Source: Cronobacter malonaticus LMG 23826
GTDB lineage: Bacteria; Pseudomonadota; Gammaproteobacteria; Enterobacterales; Enterobacteriaceae
NCBI RefSeq assembly: GCF_001277215.2
Contig: NZ_CP013940.1
Coordinates: 310,001-374,000 of the forward strand
Direction: 5' to 3'
Length of the DNA: 64,000 nt
Below, piece after piece: positions 39,186 to 50,174 of this stretch. Under the pieces are notes generated by a model. The model ran no database searches. It was not told the DNA's origin and saw nothing but the letters and a program-made list of their open reading frames with translations. Both the position numbers and the translations under genes were made by a program. The first letter of the stretch is position 1. Every line of letters starts with the position of its first letter.

Positions 39186-40910
39186 TTACCGCAGGCGATT
39201 GTGCAAATGCGTTGCGAATGCGGGCGCGTCCATAAAGCCGGTAACGCGCGCCTGCGGGATCTCATTGCCCTGCGCATCGAAGAAAATAATCGTGGGCAGC
39301 CCGAGCACATTAAGGCGCTTCAGCAATGCCACATCGGCGGCGCTGTTGGCGGTGACGTCAGCCTGCAACAGCACAGCGTTATTCAGCGCGCGCTGCACCT
39401 CTGGCGCGCTGAAGGTGTATTTCTCAAACTCTTTACAGGCGACGCACCAGTCGGCGTAGAGATCGAGCATCACCGGCTTGCCTTTAGCCTGCGCCAGCGC
39501 GCGGTCGAGATCGTCCACCGTGGCGATGCGGGTGAAGGCCAGATGCGCCTGGGATTCCGCGACAGGCGCGCCGAAAACCCAGTCCTGCAACGGACGGGCG
39601 CAAATCATTGCCGCACCCAGCAGGACGATTTGCACCGCGCGCATCCAGGATCGGGTGGCGTTCAGGCTCGTCACAAACGCCCAGCCGAAGAACGCGACGC
39701 CAAGCGCGCTCCAGAGACGCAATCCCCACGGCTCGCCCAGTACGCGCTCCAGCAGAAATACCGGCAGCGCCAGGATAACAAAGCCGAACGCGGTTTTGAC
39801 CTGCTCCATCCACGGGCCGCTTTTCGGCAGCAGCCGGTTGCCGAAAACGGTAACCAGAATCAACGGCAGGCCCATGCCGAGCGCGTAGAGGTACAACGTG
39901 CCGCCGCCGAGCCACAGATCCCCGCTCTGGGCGATATAAAGCAGAATGGCGCTGAGCGGTGCGGTGGTGCAGGGCGAGCAGATAAGCCCGGCAATCGCGC
40001 CCATCGCAAACACGCCGCCCGGCGAGCCGCCGCGCTGGCGGTTGCTCATCAGCGTCAGGCGCGTTTGCAGCGACGCGGGCAGTTGCAGCGTAAATAGCCC
40101 GAACATTGAGAGCGCCAGCAGAACAAACACCGCAGAGAGCGTCACCAGCACCCACGGGCTTTGCAGCGCCGCCTGGAATTGCAGACCCGCCGCGGCGACC
40201 ACCAGCCCGAGCGCGGTGTATGTGAGCGCCATCCCCTGTACGTAGATAAACGCCAGCAGCAACGCGCGGCGGGTGGAAAGGCGTTTTTCGCCGCCCAGCA
40301 CGATGCCGGAGATAAGCGGGTACATCGGCAGCACGCAGGGTGTAAAAGCGACGCCGATGCCGATGAGCAAGGCCCAGAGCGCGGAGAACGGCAGCGTGGC
40401 GGAAGGGGCGTTATCGCTGATGCTGCTCTGCTCGCTGGTCACTGCCGAAGGCACGGCGGCTTTGGCTTTCGCGCTGTCTGTCGGTTCGACGACGCCCAGC
40501 GGCACCGTGCGGGTTTCCGGCGGATAACAAAAACCGGCGGCGGCGCAGCCCTGATACGTCACGCTCAGCGTCGCGCCAGGCGACGCCTGCTTCAGTGTGA
40601 CCGGCACGCTGAGCGCGTCACGGTAGATTTCGCTTTTGCCGAAGAACTCATCTTCATGCGGCTCGCCAGTGGGCAGTGCGAGCGGTGCCACGCTGGCACT
40701 GGCGGGCGTTACGCGAATTTGCTGGCGATAGAGATAGTAGCCGGGCTTAATCTGCCAGTTCAGCGTTAACGTGTTCTTCTGCTGCTGAAAATCAAAGGCA
40801 AAAGCCTGGTCTGCCGGCACAAACTGCGAGGCGTTTTGCTGGCCGAAGAGTGAGGCCGAAGCATGAGCGCTGCAAAACAGCAGGATCAGCGTAAGGATGC
40901 GGTGAGCCAT
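39186..40910 (-). CDS. dsbD: Thiol:disulfide interchange protein DsbD
   Basis: 574-aa inner-membrane electron carrier that passes electrons from cytoplasmic thioredoxin to periplasmic DsbC, DsbG and CcmG. A signal peptide is followed by the alpha domain ([14 protein letters not shown]). Then come eight membrane helices with the beta-domain cysteines ([19 protein letters not shown]) and the gamma thioredoxin domain with WCVAC near 465-470. All six redox cysteines are present. E. coli DsbD is 565 aa. It overlaps the 3' end of cutA by 25 bases. Confidence 0.97.
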   Translation of the reverse strand: MAHRILTLILLFCSAHASASLFGQQNASQFVPADQAFAFDFQQQKNTLTLNWQIKPGYYLYRQQIRVTPASASVAPLALPTGEPHEDEFFGKSEIYRDALSVPVTLKQASPGATLSVTYQGCAAAGFCYPPETRTVPLGVVEPTDSAKAKAAVPSAVTSEQSSISDNAPSATLPFSALWALLIGIGVAFTPCVLPMYPLISGIVLGGEKRLSTRRALLLAFIYVQGMALTYTALGLVVAAAGLQFQAALQSPWVLVTLSAVFVLLALSMFGLFTLQLPASLQTRLTLMSNRQRGGSPGGVFAMGAIAGLICSPCTTAPLSAILLYIAQSGDLWLGGGTLYLYALGMGLPLILVTVFGNRLLPKSGPWMEQVKTAFGFVILALPVFLLERVLGEPWGLRLWSALGVAFFGWAFVTSLNATRSWMRAVQIVLLGAAMICARPLQDWVFGAPVAESQAHLAFTRIATVDDLDRALAQAKGKPVMLDLYADWCVACKEFEKYTFSAPEVQRALNNAVLLQADVTANSAADVALLKRLNVLGLPTIIFFDAQGNEIPQARVTGFMDAPAFATHLHNRLR

Positions 40911-41233
40911 GAGAGGTAATCGTTGTCTCCATGAATGACGGGGATCACAAGCAGTTCGGGTGTTTGGTACGGATGATGGCTTTTAAGACACGTCAGCAGC
41001 GCCTGCTGGCGCGCGGTATCGCTTTTTAACACCATTTGCACCTCGTACTCTTGCTCCAGTTTGCCTTCCCAGTAGTAGAGCGACGTGGCGCCTGGCAGCA
41101 GCGTCACGCAGGCGGCGAGATTTTCCGCCAGCGCTTTGGCCGCCAGATCCTGCGCGGTGGCTTCGTCCGGCGCGGTGCAGAGCACAACGACGGCGTCCGG
41201 CGCGGCGTGAGTAACGGTATTTTCATCCAGCAT
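40886..41233 (-). CDS. cutA: Divalent-cation tolerance protein CutA
   Basis: 115-aa trimeric PII-like protein (E. coli 112) with the family core [26 protein letters not shown] and SHHPYQTPE. Linked to copper tolerance historically; molecular role unclear. GGAGGG precedes the ATG. It overlaps dsbD by 25 bases, an operon arrangement shared with E. coli. Confidence 0.95.
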   Translation of the reverse strand: MLDENTVTHAAPDAVVVLCTAPDEATAQDLAAKALAENLAACVTLLPGATSLYYWEGKLEQEYEVQMVLKSDTARQQALLTCLKSHHPYQTPELLVIPVIHGDNDYLSWLTASLR

Positions 41234-41327
41234 AAAGCCCTCCTGCCTGAAAAGTGTGAACGGCTACTATACAACGGCAGAAGAGGGCGTGTTAGCGGTT
41301 GAGCGCAGGTGTGAGGCGTTGCGACGT

Positions 41328-41350
41328 AAAAAGGGGCGCCGCAGCGCCCC
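41328..41350 (-). terminator. dcuA terminator
   Basis: On the minus strand GGGGCGC-TGCG-GCGCCCC followed by TTTTT. Confidence 0.85.
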
Positions 41351-41356
41351 GGAAGA

Positions 41357-42658
41357 TCACAGCATGACGCTGCCCAGCAGGAAGCCAAAGCAGACGGAGA
41401 GCACAACGCCGAGCGTGCCCGGAATAAAGAACGGATGGTTAAAGACGAAGCGGCCAATACGCGTGGTACCGGTATCGTCCATCTGTACGGCGGCGACCAG
41501 CGTCGGGTAAGTCGGCAGAATAAACAGACCGGAAACGGCGGCAAAAGAGGCGACGGCCGTCAGCGGGGAGACGTTCAGCGCCAGCGCCATCGGCATCAGC
41601 GCTTTGGCGGTCGCCGCCTGGGAGTAAAGCAGCGCAGAGGCGATAAAGAAAATCAGCGCCAGCAGCCACGGATGGCCCTGAATCACGCTGCCCGCCGTTG
41701 CTTTGATCCAGTCGATATTGGCGGAAACAAAAGTGTCGCCAAGCCATGCCACGCCGAGGATACAGATACAGGCGCTCATCCCGGCTTTAAAGGTGCTGGA
41801 GTTCAGGATGGTGTCAGTTTCCACGCGGCAGAGAAGCGTAATCAGCGTCGCGACGCTCAGCATAATGATAAGAATCGCGCTGGTGGTGTTCATCAGCGGT
41901 TTCGCGACCAGACCGAGGCTCGGGCTGTTGATAATGGCGTATGCGACGACGCAAACCACGCCCAGCAGGAACAGCCATACGGACATTTTCGCGCGCGGTT
42001 TGATGTCGATTTGTTTGTCGCCGCGCAGCTCGATTAACCCTTCTTCAAGACGTTTGAGGTAAACCGGATCGTCGGAAAGTTTTGAGTTAAACAGCACAGA
42101 GACGAGAAATGACATGACCAGTACGGCCGCGAGCGTGGACGGCATCACCACCATCAGCAGATGAATGTAGCTGACGCCGTGACCTTCCATCACGGAGGAC
42201 ATATACACCACGGCGGCGGAAATCGGCGACGCGGTGATAGCTATCTGCGCGGCGACCACGGCAGTGGAGAGCGGACGGCAGGGCTTCACGCCCTGTTCTT
42301 TGGCCACTTCGGCGATAACCGGCAGCGTGGCGAGCGAGATATTCCCGGTACCGGCGAAAATCGTCAGAAAGTAAGTGACGATGGGAGCCAGTATCGTGAT
42401 GTATTTCGGGTTTTTGCGCAGCAGCTTTTCCGTCTGATTGACCAGGAAATCGAGCCCGCCCGCGACCTGCATGGCGGAGATGGCGGCGATCACCGCCATA
42501 ATGATTGAGATAACGTCAAAAGGGATATTGCCGGGTTTCACCCCGATGGCAGCGAGGACCAGCACCCCCAGCCCGCCTGCGTACCCAATGCCGATTCCCC
42601 CAAGCCTGGCGCCAAGAAAAATGGCCAGTAAAACGATGATAAGTTCGACGACTATCAT
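41357..42658 (-). CDS. dcuA: Anaerobic C4-dicarboxylate transporter DcuA
   Basis: 433-aa inner-membrane antiporter, same length as E. coli DcuA, exchanging aspartate, fumarate, malate and succinate. About ten to twelve hydrophobic segments; conserved stretches FAGTGNISLATLPVIAEVAKE and KPCRPLSTAVVAAQIAITASP. AAGGAAG precedes the ATG. It lies downstream of aspA, with a terminator between the two genes that may set relative expression. Confidence 0.97.
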   Translation of the reverse strand: MIVVELIIVLLAIFLGARLGGIGIGYAGGLGVLVLAAIGVKPGNIPFDVISIIMAVIAAISAMQVAGGLDFLVNQTEKLLRKNPKYITILAPIVTYFLTIFAGTGNISLATLPVIAEVAKEQGVKPCRPLSTAVVAAQIAITASPISAAVVYMSSVMEGHGVSYIHLLMVVMPSTLAAVLVMSFLVSVLFNSKLSDDPVYLKRLEEGLIELRGDKQIDIKPRAKMSVWLFLLGVVCVVAYAIINSPSLGLVAKPLMNTTSAILIIMLSVATLITLLCRVETDTILNSSTFKAGMSACICILGVAWLGDTFVSANIDWIKATAGSVIQGHPWLLALIFFIASALLYSQAATAKALMPMALALNVSPLTAVASFAAVSGLFILPTYPTLVAAVQMDDTGTTRIGRFVFNHPFFIPGTLGVVLSVCFGFLLGSVML

Positions 42659-42721
42659 GATGGCTTCCTTGATGGTTAATTGTTGGATAATTAAAAGTTA
42701 TAATTTGGTATCCATTAAACG

Positions 42722-42751
42722 AAAAAGGCACGTCCGAAGACGTGCCTTTTT
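42722..42751 (-). terminator. Terminator between aspA and dcuA
   Basis: Minus-strand GGCACGTC-TTCG-GACGTGCC followed by TTTTT, a stable UUCG tetraloop. The upstream A run would let it work on the other strand too. Confidence 0.9.
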
Positions 42752-42770
42752 AGTGTACCGCGAAAGGGGA

Positions 42771-44207
42771 TTACTGTTCGCTTTCATCGGTATAGCGTTT
42801 TGCTTTATAAGCCGGATGCATCAGGTTCTGGACGGAGAAGATGTCGTCCAGCTCCGCTTCTGTCAGCAGACCGCGCTCCAGTACGACTTCACGCACGCTC
42901 TTACCGGTTTCAGCGCAAATCTTCCCGACGATATCGCCATTGTGGTGGCCGATGAACGGGTTGAGATAGGTGACGATACCGATAGAGTTGTAGACGTAGC
43001 CTTCGCACACTTCTTTATTGGCGGTAATGCCGTTGACGCATTTTTCCAGCAGGTTGTAGCAGGCGTTGGTCAGGATATGAATCGACTCAAACATCGCCTG
43101 GCCGATAACCGGCTCCATCACGTTCAGCTGCAGCTGGCCGGCTTCAGATGCCATGGTCACGGTGGTGTCGTTGCCAATCACTTTAAAGCAGACCTGGTTT
43201 ACCACTTCCGGCACAACCGGGTTCACTTTGGCTGGCATGATGGACGAACCCGCCTGCAGCTCCGGCAGGTTGATTTCGTTTAAGCCCGCACGCGGACCGG
43301 AAGAGAGCAGACGCAGGTCGTTACAGATTTTGGAGAGTTTGACCGCCAGACGCTTGAGCGAGCTGTGCACCATAACGTAAGCGCCGCAGTCGGAGGTCGC
43401 TTCAATCAGGTCTTCCGCCGGAACGACCGGCAGGTTGCTCACTTCCGCGAGTTTTTGCACCGCCAGTTGCTGATAACCATCCGGAGTGTTCAGACGCGTG
43501 CCGATAGCGGTCGCGCCGAGGTTTACCTCAAGCAGCAGTTCCGCCGTACGCAGCAGGTTTTTGGTCTCTTCGTTCAGCAATACGTTGAACGCGTGGAACT
43601 CCTGGCCGAGGGTCATCGGTACGGCGTCCTGAAGCTGGGTGCGGCCCATTTTCAGAATGTTTTCAAATTCCACGGCCTTGCGCTGGAAGCCTTCGCCCAG
43701 CTCTTTAATCGCGTCGACCAGTTTCACGATAGACGCGTAAACCGCGATGCGGAAGCCGGTCGGGTAGGCGTCGTTCGTGGACTGGCATTTGTTCACATGA
43801 TCGTTAGGGTTGAGGAACTGGTATTCCCCTTTCTGATGCCCCATCAGCTCAAGACCGATGTTTGCCAGCACTTCGTTGGTGTTCATGTTAACGGAAGTGC
43901 CCGCGCCGCCCTGGTAAACATCCACCGGGAACTGATCCATGCATTTTCCGTTATTCAGCACTTCATCGCAGGCGGCGATAATCGTGTCGGCAATTTTGCG
44001 CGGGATGGTCTGCAACTCTTTGTTGGCCAGCGCCGCCGCCTTTTTCACCATCACCATGCCGCGAACAAATTCAGGGATATCGCTGATTTTGCTGTTGCTG
44101 ATGTAAAAGTTTTCAATCGCTCGCAGAGTGTGAACACCATAGTAGGCATCCGCTGGAACTTCCCTGGTACCCAACAAATCTTCTTCGATACGAATGTTGT
44201 TTAACAT
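42771..44207 (-). CDS. aspA: Aspartate ammonia-lyase
   Basis: 478 aa, the same length as E. coli AspA. It releases ammonia from aspartate to give fumarate. The flexible catalytic loop [12 protein letters not shown], with the active serine, is near residue 320, and the substrate sequence [14 protein letters not shown] near 100. AGAAGG precedes the ATG. With dcuA and frd in this window it supports fumarate respiration. A CRP-like site lies about 190 bases upstream. Confidence 0.98.
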   Translation of the reverse strand: MLNNIRIEEDLLGTREVPADAYYGVHTLRAIENFYISNSKISDIPEFVRGMVMVKKAAALANKELQTIPRKIADTIIAACDEVLNNGKCMDQFPVDVYQGGAGTSVNMNTNEVLANIGLELMGHQKGEYQFLNPNDHVNKCQSTNDAYPTGFRIAVYASIVKLVDAIKELGEGFQRKAVEFENILKMGRTQLQDAVPMTLGQEFHAFNVLLNEETKNLLRTAELLLEVNLGATAIGTRLNTPDGYQQLAVQKLAEVSNLPVVPAEDLIEATSDCGAYVMVHSSLKRLAVKLSKICNDLRLLSSGPRAGLNEINLPELQAGSSIMPAKVNPVVPEVVNQVCFKVIGNDTTVTMASEAGQLQLNVMEPVIGQAMFESIHILTNACYNLLEKCVNGITANKEVCEGYVYNSIGIVTYLNPFIGHHNGDIVGKICAETGKSVREVVLERGLLTEAELDDIFSVQNLMHPAYKAKRYTDESEQ

Positions 44208-44393
44208 GTGAACCTTCTTACTTAAGCTGACTAAGAATGCACCAAACTCACAGGATATATGTGGTTATGGAGGTAAAATGACCGACATTTATGTCCTTAA
44301 TCGGTCTGGTGCCCACGATCATATGCTGATGATAGCGAAAAGCAGTAACCTGGATCACTTATTCCCGGCCGCGTCTGATGACAATTATTAAAC

Positions 44394-44409
44394 TGTGAAA
44401 TGGGTCACC
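44394..44409. promoter_or_regulatory. CRP-like site upstream of aspA
   Basis: TGTGA-AATGGG-TCACC differs from the symmetric consensus at one base. It lies between aspA (minus) and fxsA (plus). aspA is catabolite-regulated in E. coli, so this is the likelier target. Confidence 0.55.
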
Positions 44410-44483
44410 GCTTAAAAATTTCCAGAAAAAATGTCCGTGCAAAGTGATTGAACTTTGACTAAGGCGCCTCCATCTCAGTGTAT

Positions 44484-44531
44484 ATGCGTTTGCACATCTA
44501 TTTCTAAGGCGCCAGAAGGCGCCTGCTTTTT
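44484..44531 (+). promoter_or_regulatory. Possible attenuator in the fxsA leader
   Basis: A seven-codon frame ATG..TAA (MRLHIYF, 44484-44507) runs directly into a terminator-like hairpin AGGCGCC-AGAA-GGCGCCT (44507-44524) followed by GCTTTTT; the fxsA Shine-Dalgarno starts at once after it. A third AAGGCGCCT copy at 44461-44468 could form an alternative pairing. The mini-frame has no good ribosome site, so peptide-mediated control is uncertain. Confidence 0.45.
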
Positions 44532-44544
44532 ACAGGAGAACCCG

Positions 44545-45021
44545 GTGCGCTGGATACCCTTTATCGCCTTCTTTCTTTACATCTACATTGAAATTTCCAT
44601 CTTTATTCAGGTGGCGCATGTGTTCGGCATTTTTCTGACCTTAGTACTGGTGATTTTCACCTCGGTCATCGGGATGTCGCTGGTGCGTAACCAGGGCTTT
44701 AAAAACCTGATGCTGATGCAGCAGAAAATGGAAGCGGGCGAAAGCCCGGCGGCGGAAATGCTAAAAAGCGTGTCGCTGATTATCGCAGGCCTGCTGCTGC
44801 TGTTGCCTGGCTTCTTTACCGATTTCCTCGGCCTGCTGCTGTTGCTGCCGCCAGTGCAAAAACTCATCACGCTGCGTCTGATGCCGCATTTGCGCTTTGG
44901 CCGTATGCCGGGCGGCGGTTTTGGTGCGTCATCGCAGGGCGGCAACACCTTCGACGGCGAGTACCAGCGTAAAGACGACGGCCCCAAACGCCTTGAAGAC
45001 CACGATCGCGACTCGCGATAA
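44545..45021 (+). CDS. fxsA: Inner-membrane protein FxsA
   Basis: 158 aa, as in E. coli FxsA, whose overproduction relieves exclusion of phage T7 by the F plasmid. Membrane helices about 5-25, 28-48 and 75-105 with TDFLGLLLLLPPVQ; then a hydrophilic tail PGGGFGASSQGGNTFDGEYQRKDD. It starts at GTG (44545) after AGGAG at 6 bases; the upstream in-frame extension crosses the terminator hairpin and is not conserved. yjeH, which follows fxsA in E. coli, is absent. Confidence 0.94.
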   Translation: MRWIPFIAFFLYIYIEISIFIQVAHVFGIFLTLVLVIFTSVIGMSLVRNQGFKNLMLMQQKMEAGESPAAEMLKSVSLIIAGLLLLLPGFFTDFLGLLLLLPPVQKLITLRLMPHLRFGRMPGGGFGASSQGGNTFDGEYQRKDDGPKRLEDHDRDSR

Positions 45022-45049
45022 AAAATCCAAAAATTTTTTTCTTTTCCCC

Positions 45050-45450
<401 letters not shown>

Positions 45451-45472
45451 TCTCACGCGCGAACAAAACTGA

Positions 45473-47143
<1,671 letters not shown>

Positions 47144-47147
47144 TTTA

Positions 47148-47262
47148 ATCTTCATACTTCAGGCCCAGGGCGTAGGCTGCATTCATTCACCCCCGTCACT
47201 TACTGAGGTAAGCGCCTGGGATTCATGAACTTGCCGCCTTCCTGAAACCTGAATTATTCGAT
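47148..47262. repeat. ERIC (IRU) element after groEL
   Basis: About 115 bp with the ERIC layout. On the minus strand the centre reads GCGCTTACCTCAGTAAGTGAC, then GGGGGTGAATGAATGCAGCC and CCTGAAGTATGAAG; the other half has GAATTATTCGATT on the plus strand. These match the conserved blocks targeted by the ERIC1R and ERIC2 primers. It is transcribed as part of the groEL 3' untranslated region. Confidence 0.85.
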
Positions 47263-47272
47263 TAAACACAGA

Positions 47273-47305
47273 AAACCCCGGTCAGAAATGGCCGGGGTTT
47301 TTCTT
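47273..47305 (+). terminator. groESL terminator
   Basis: AAACCCCGG and CCGGGGTTT arms with a 10-base loop, followed by a T-rich tail. Confidence 0.85.
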
Positions 47306-47384
47306 TTGGTCATCTTTTTAGTATAAGGTCTTACCGGGCTTACGCAGCCCAGGCTATCACCAGTTATTCATAATGGGGAACAAC

Positions 47385-47738
47385 ATGCGCTTGAAAGTCA
47401 CTACAGGAATGGTTGTCGCAGCGCTGCTGCTGGCGGGATGCAGCAACGGTAACTCACTCTCGACCGCAGGTCAGAGCGTGCGTTTTGTTGAAGAGCAGCC
47501 TGGTAAAGAGTGCCGCTTACTGGGCACTGCGACCGGCGAGCAGAGTAACTGGCTTTCTGGTCAGCACGGCGAAGAGGGTGGCTCCATGCGCGGCGCGGCA
47601 AACGACCTGCGTAATCAGGCCGCAGCGATGGGCGGCAACGTGCTTTATGGCGTAAGCAGCCCGACTCAGAACCTGCTTTCAAGCTTTGTTCCGACATCCA
47701 GCAAAATGGTCGGCCAGGTGTATAAGTGCCCGAACTGA
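47385..47738 (+). CDS. yjeI: Lipoprotein YjeI
   Basis: 117-aa lipoprotein with signal MRLKVTTGMVVAALLLAGC (lipobox LAGC, Cys near 19), matching E. coli YjeI over its length (EQPGKECRLLGTATG, GGSMRGAANDLRNQAAAMGGNV, ending GQVYKCPN). Function unknown. The ATG at 47385 follows GGGGAA. It comes straight after groESL, as in E. coli. Confidence 0.92.
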   Translation: MRLKVTTGMVVAALLLAGCSNGNSLSTAGQSVRFVEEQPGKECRLLGTATGEQSNWLSGQHGEEGGSMRGAANDLRNQAAAMGGNVLYGVSSPTQNLLSSFVPTSSKMVGQVYKCPN

Positions 47739-47780
47739 AAGTGATATCGACGCGCTAATCGTTTTCAAAGATAAAAAAGG

Positions 47781-48038
47781 CGGGTGCGCTTCGCTTACCC
47801 GCCCTACGGATTTTATTGCTGCGTTGGTTTTGATTACGGCGGGTGCGCTTCGCTTACCCGCCCTACGGATTTTATTGCTGCGTTGGCTTTAATTACGGCG
47901 GGTGCGCTTCGCTTGCCCACCCTACAGATTTTAACGCTACGTTAGGTTGTACTGTGACTAGTGCGTTTCGGTTACCTTGCCTGGAAATTTTATCGCTGGC
48001 ATTTACTGCGTAGGGCGGGTAAGCGAAGCGCACCCGCC
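47781..48038. repeat. 59-bp tandem repeat array with terminal inverted copy
   Basis: Units begin at 47781, 47840, 47899 and 47958, an exact 59-bp period. Each starts CGGGTGCGCTTCGCTTACCC and continues CTACGGATTTTATTGCTGCG. Units 1-2 are nearly identical, 3 is slightly and 4 strongly diverged. An inverted copy of the GC-rich part lies at 48010-48038. It fills the yjeI-epmB gap (47739-48058); no gene is present there. Confidence 0.9.
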
Positions 48039-48058
48039 GCCTCGTCATTCCCGATAAA

Positions 48059-49087
48059 TCACTTCTGCCGCAACTGCAAATCCAGCGGCGTTTTGCTCGG
48101 CTCGCCGCCAATTTCACGCGCCAGCTTTGGCACCAGATAACCGGAAACCTGCGACAGCAGCTCACGCATAATCGCCCGCGCCTCGTCGTCGCTCACCATA
48201 AAATGTGCCGCACCCTGCACTTTATCCAGCACGTGCAGGTAATACGGCATCACGCCTGCATCAAACAGCGCATTGCTGAGCGCCGCCAGCGTCGCGGCGT
48301 TATCGTTCACGCCTTTCAGCAGCACACTCTGGTTCAGCAGCGTAACGCCTGCCGCGCGCAGTTTCGCCATTCCCGCGCGAAACGCGTCGTCAATTTCCTG
48401 TGCATGGTTAATGTGATTCACGAGGAGCACCTGCAAACGCGTCTCGCCGAGCAGCCGGACCAGCGCATCGGTAATACGCGCCGGGATAACAATTGGCAGA
48501 CGGCTGTGGATGCGCAGGCGCTTGATATGTGGGATCGCCTCAAGATGCGCGACCAGCCATTCCAGCTCGTGGTCTTTCGCCATCAGAGGATCACCGCCGG
48601 AGAAAATAATTTCATCCAGCTCCGGGTGCGCGGCGATGTAATCCAGCGCGGCCTGCCAGTTGCGCTTATTGCCCTGGTTATCCGCATACGGGAAATGACG
48701 GCGGAAGCAGTAGCGGCAATTCACCGCACAGCCGCCTTTCACCAGCAGTAGCGCGCGATTGTGGTACTTATGAAGGAGGCCTGGCACCACGCTATTTTGC
48801 TCTTCCAGCGGATCGGTGGTAAAACCGGGTGCCGCGACAAACTCCTCACGCGCGGTTAATACCTGGCGCAACAGCGGATCCTGCGGGTTGCCTTTCTCCA
48901 TCCGCGCGGCGAACGCCCGCGGTACGCGCAGCGCAAATAACCGGCGCGCGTCGCGACCAGCCAGCAATTCTTCACTGGCGTCTATATTGAGAAGGTGCAG
49001 TAGCTCATCGGGATCGGTGATAACATCGGCAAGTTGCGATAACCAATCTTCTCGGGATGGGGTATTTAGGGTTACAATATGCGCCAT
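48059..49087 (-). CDS. epmB: EF-P lysine 2,3-aminomutase EpmB
   Basis: 342-aa radical-SAM enzyme (E. coli EpmB 342) converting (S)-alpha-lysine to (R)-beta-lysine, which EpmA then attaches to EF-P. The cluster motif is CxxxCxxC in GGCAVNCRYCFRRHFPY near residue 120; the PLP lysine region is near LDKVQGAAHF. The start at 49087 has a weak ribosome site. Divergent from efp, its pathway target, 41 bases away. Confidence 0.97.
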   Translation of the reverse strand: MAHIVTLNTPSREDWLSQLADVITDPDELLHLLNIDASEELLAGRDARRLFALRVPRAFAARMEKGNPQDPLLRQVLTAREEFVAAPGFTTDPLEEQNSVVPGLLHKYHNRALLLVKGGCAVNCRYCFRRHFPYADNQGNKRNWQAALDYIAAHPELDEIIFSGGDPLMAKDHELEWLVAHLEAIPHIKRLRIHSRLPIVIPARITDALVRLLGETRLQVLLVNHINHAQEIDDAFRAGMAKLRAAGVTLLNQSVLLKGVNDNAATLAALSNALFDAGVMPYYLHVLDKVQGAAHFMVSDDEARAIMRELLSQVSGYLVPKLAREIGGEPSKTPLDLQLRQK

Positions 49088-49128
49088 TTTGTGGCTTAGC
49101 TACCAGTTAACAATTTTCAGAGGGCCTT

Positions 49129-49695
49129 ATGGCGACTTATTCTAGCAACGATTTTCGTGCCGGTCTTAAAATCATGATGGACGGCGAACCGTACGCCGTT
49201 GAATCCAGCGAATTCGTTAAACCGGGTAAAGGTCAGGCGTTCGCGCGCGTTAAGCTGCGCCGTCTGCTGACCGGTTCTCGCGTTGAGAAAACCTTTAAAT
49301 CCACCGACTCCGCCGAAGGCGCTGACGTTGTGGATATGAACCTGACTTACCTCTACAACGACGGTGAGTTCTGGCACTTCATGAACAACGAAACCTTCGA
49401 ACAGCTGGCTGCGGATGCCAAAGCCGTTGGCGACAACGCGAAATGGCTGCTGGACCAGGCTGAGTGCATCGTGACCCTGTGGAACGGCCAGCCGATCTCC
49501 GTTACTCCGCCGAACTTCGTTGAGCTGGAAATCGTGGATACCGATCCGGGCCTGAAAGGCGATACCGCTGGCACCGGCGGCAAGCCGGCGACCCTGTCTA
49601 CCGGCGCTGTGGTAAAAGTACCGCTGTTCGTACAGATCGGCGAAGTCATCAAAGTGGATACCCGCTCTGGTGAATACGTTTCCCGCGTAAAATAA
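49129..49695 (+). CDS. efp: Elongation factor P
   Basis: 188 aa, as in E. coli. It rescues ribosomes stalled at polyproline. Lys34 in the loop PGKGQAF is the beta-lysylation site; both modifying enzymes (epmB adjacent, epmA at 55.6 kb) are in this window. The ATG follows AGAGGG. Confidence 0.98.
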   Translation: MATYSSNDFRAGLKIMMDGEPYAVESSEFVKPGKGQAFARVKLRRLLTGSRVEKTFKSTDSAEGADVVDMNLTYLYNDGEFWHFMNNETFEQLAADAKAVGDNAKWLLDQAECIVTLWNGQPISVTPPNFVELEIVDTDPGLKGDTAGTGGKPATLSTGAVVKVPLFVQIGEVIKVDTRSGEYVSRVK

Positions 49696-49710
49696 TCTCG
49701 ACTGTTATCT

Positions 49711-49737
49711 GCGGCGTGGTGTCGCCACGCCGCATAT
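49711..49737 (+). terminator. efp terminator
   Basis: GCGGCGTGG-TGTCG-CCACGCCGC with a short T-containing tail. Confidence 0.7.
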
Positions 49738-49753
49738 TTGCAGAGACCGCTCC

Positions 49754-49885
49754 ATGAAAACCCCGCTGTTACGTCCCCTTTTAATACTGCTGCTCTGCTC
49801 GCTTGTCAGCGCCTGTAATACGGCTCGTGGCTTTGGCCAGGATATTCAGCATCTCGGCCGCGCGATTGAGCGCGCGGTACAATAG
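49754..49885 (+). CDS. ecnA: Entericidin A lipoprotein
   Basis: 43-aa lipoprotein: MKTPLLRPLLILLLCSLVSAC signal with lipobox VSAC, then NTARGFGQDIQHLGRAIERA. The motif CNTxRGxGxDIQ identifies the entericidin family; EcnA is the antidote paired with EcnB in E. coli. The next gene ecnB has the same motif. Confidence 0.9.
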   Translation: MKTPLLRPLLILLLCSLVSACNTARGFGQDIQHLGRAIERAVQ

Positions 49886-49987
49886 TTCTTCTGTTCCTAA
49901 AAATCGTTTCTTTCCGGCAGCTTGTCAGTTTTTGTCTATGCTTAAAAAGCTATACACAAATAACTTAGGCTATAAAAGGAAGAGATT

Positions 49988-50134
49988 ATGGTTAAGAAAA
50001 CAATTGCGGCGCTCTTTTCAGCACTGGTCCTTTCTTCACTGTTGACGGCCTGTAACACCACGCGTGGCGTAGGCGAAGACATTCAGGACGGCGGCAGCGC
50101 GATTTCTGGCGCAGCGACTCGCGCATCGCAGTAA
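49988..50134 (+). CDS. ecnB: Entericidin B lipoprotein
   Basis: 48-aa lipoprotein: [22 protein letters not shown] signal, then [25 protein letters not shown]. Entericidin B is described as a stationary-phase bacteriolytic lipoprotein countered by EcnA. GGAAGAG precedes the ATG. A CTATACA element at about 49950 could be the -10 of its own promoter, as for the sigma-S-dependent ecnB promoter of E. coli; that is inference. Confidence 0.92.
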   Translation: MVKKTIAALFSALVLSSLLTACNTTRGVGEDIQDGGSAISGAATRASQ

Positions 50135-50174
50135 TCTTTGTGACGACGGTACGGCTCCTCCCGGTGTCGTACCG

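Noticed and set aside
47781..48038. CRISPR array from the 59-bp repeats
   Set aside because: The repeated part covers the whole period with no unique spacers, and no cas genes are near.
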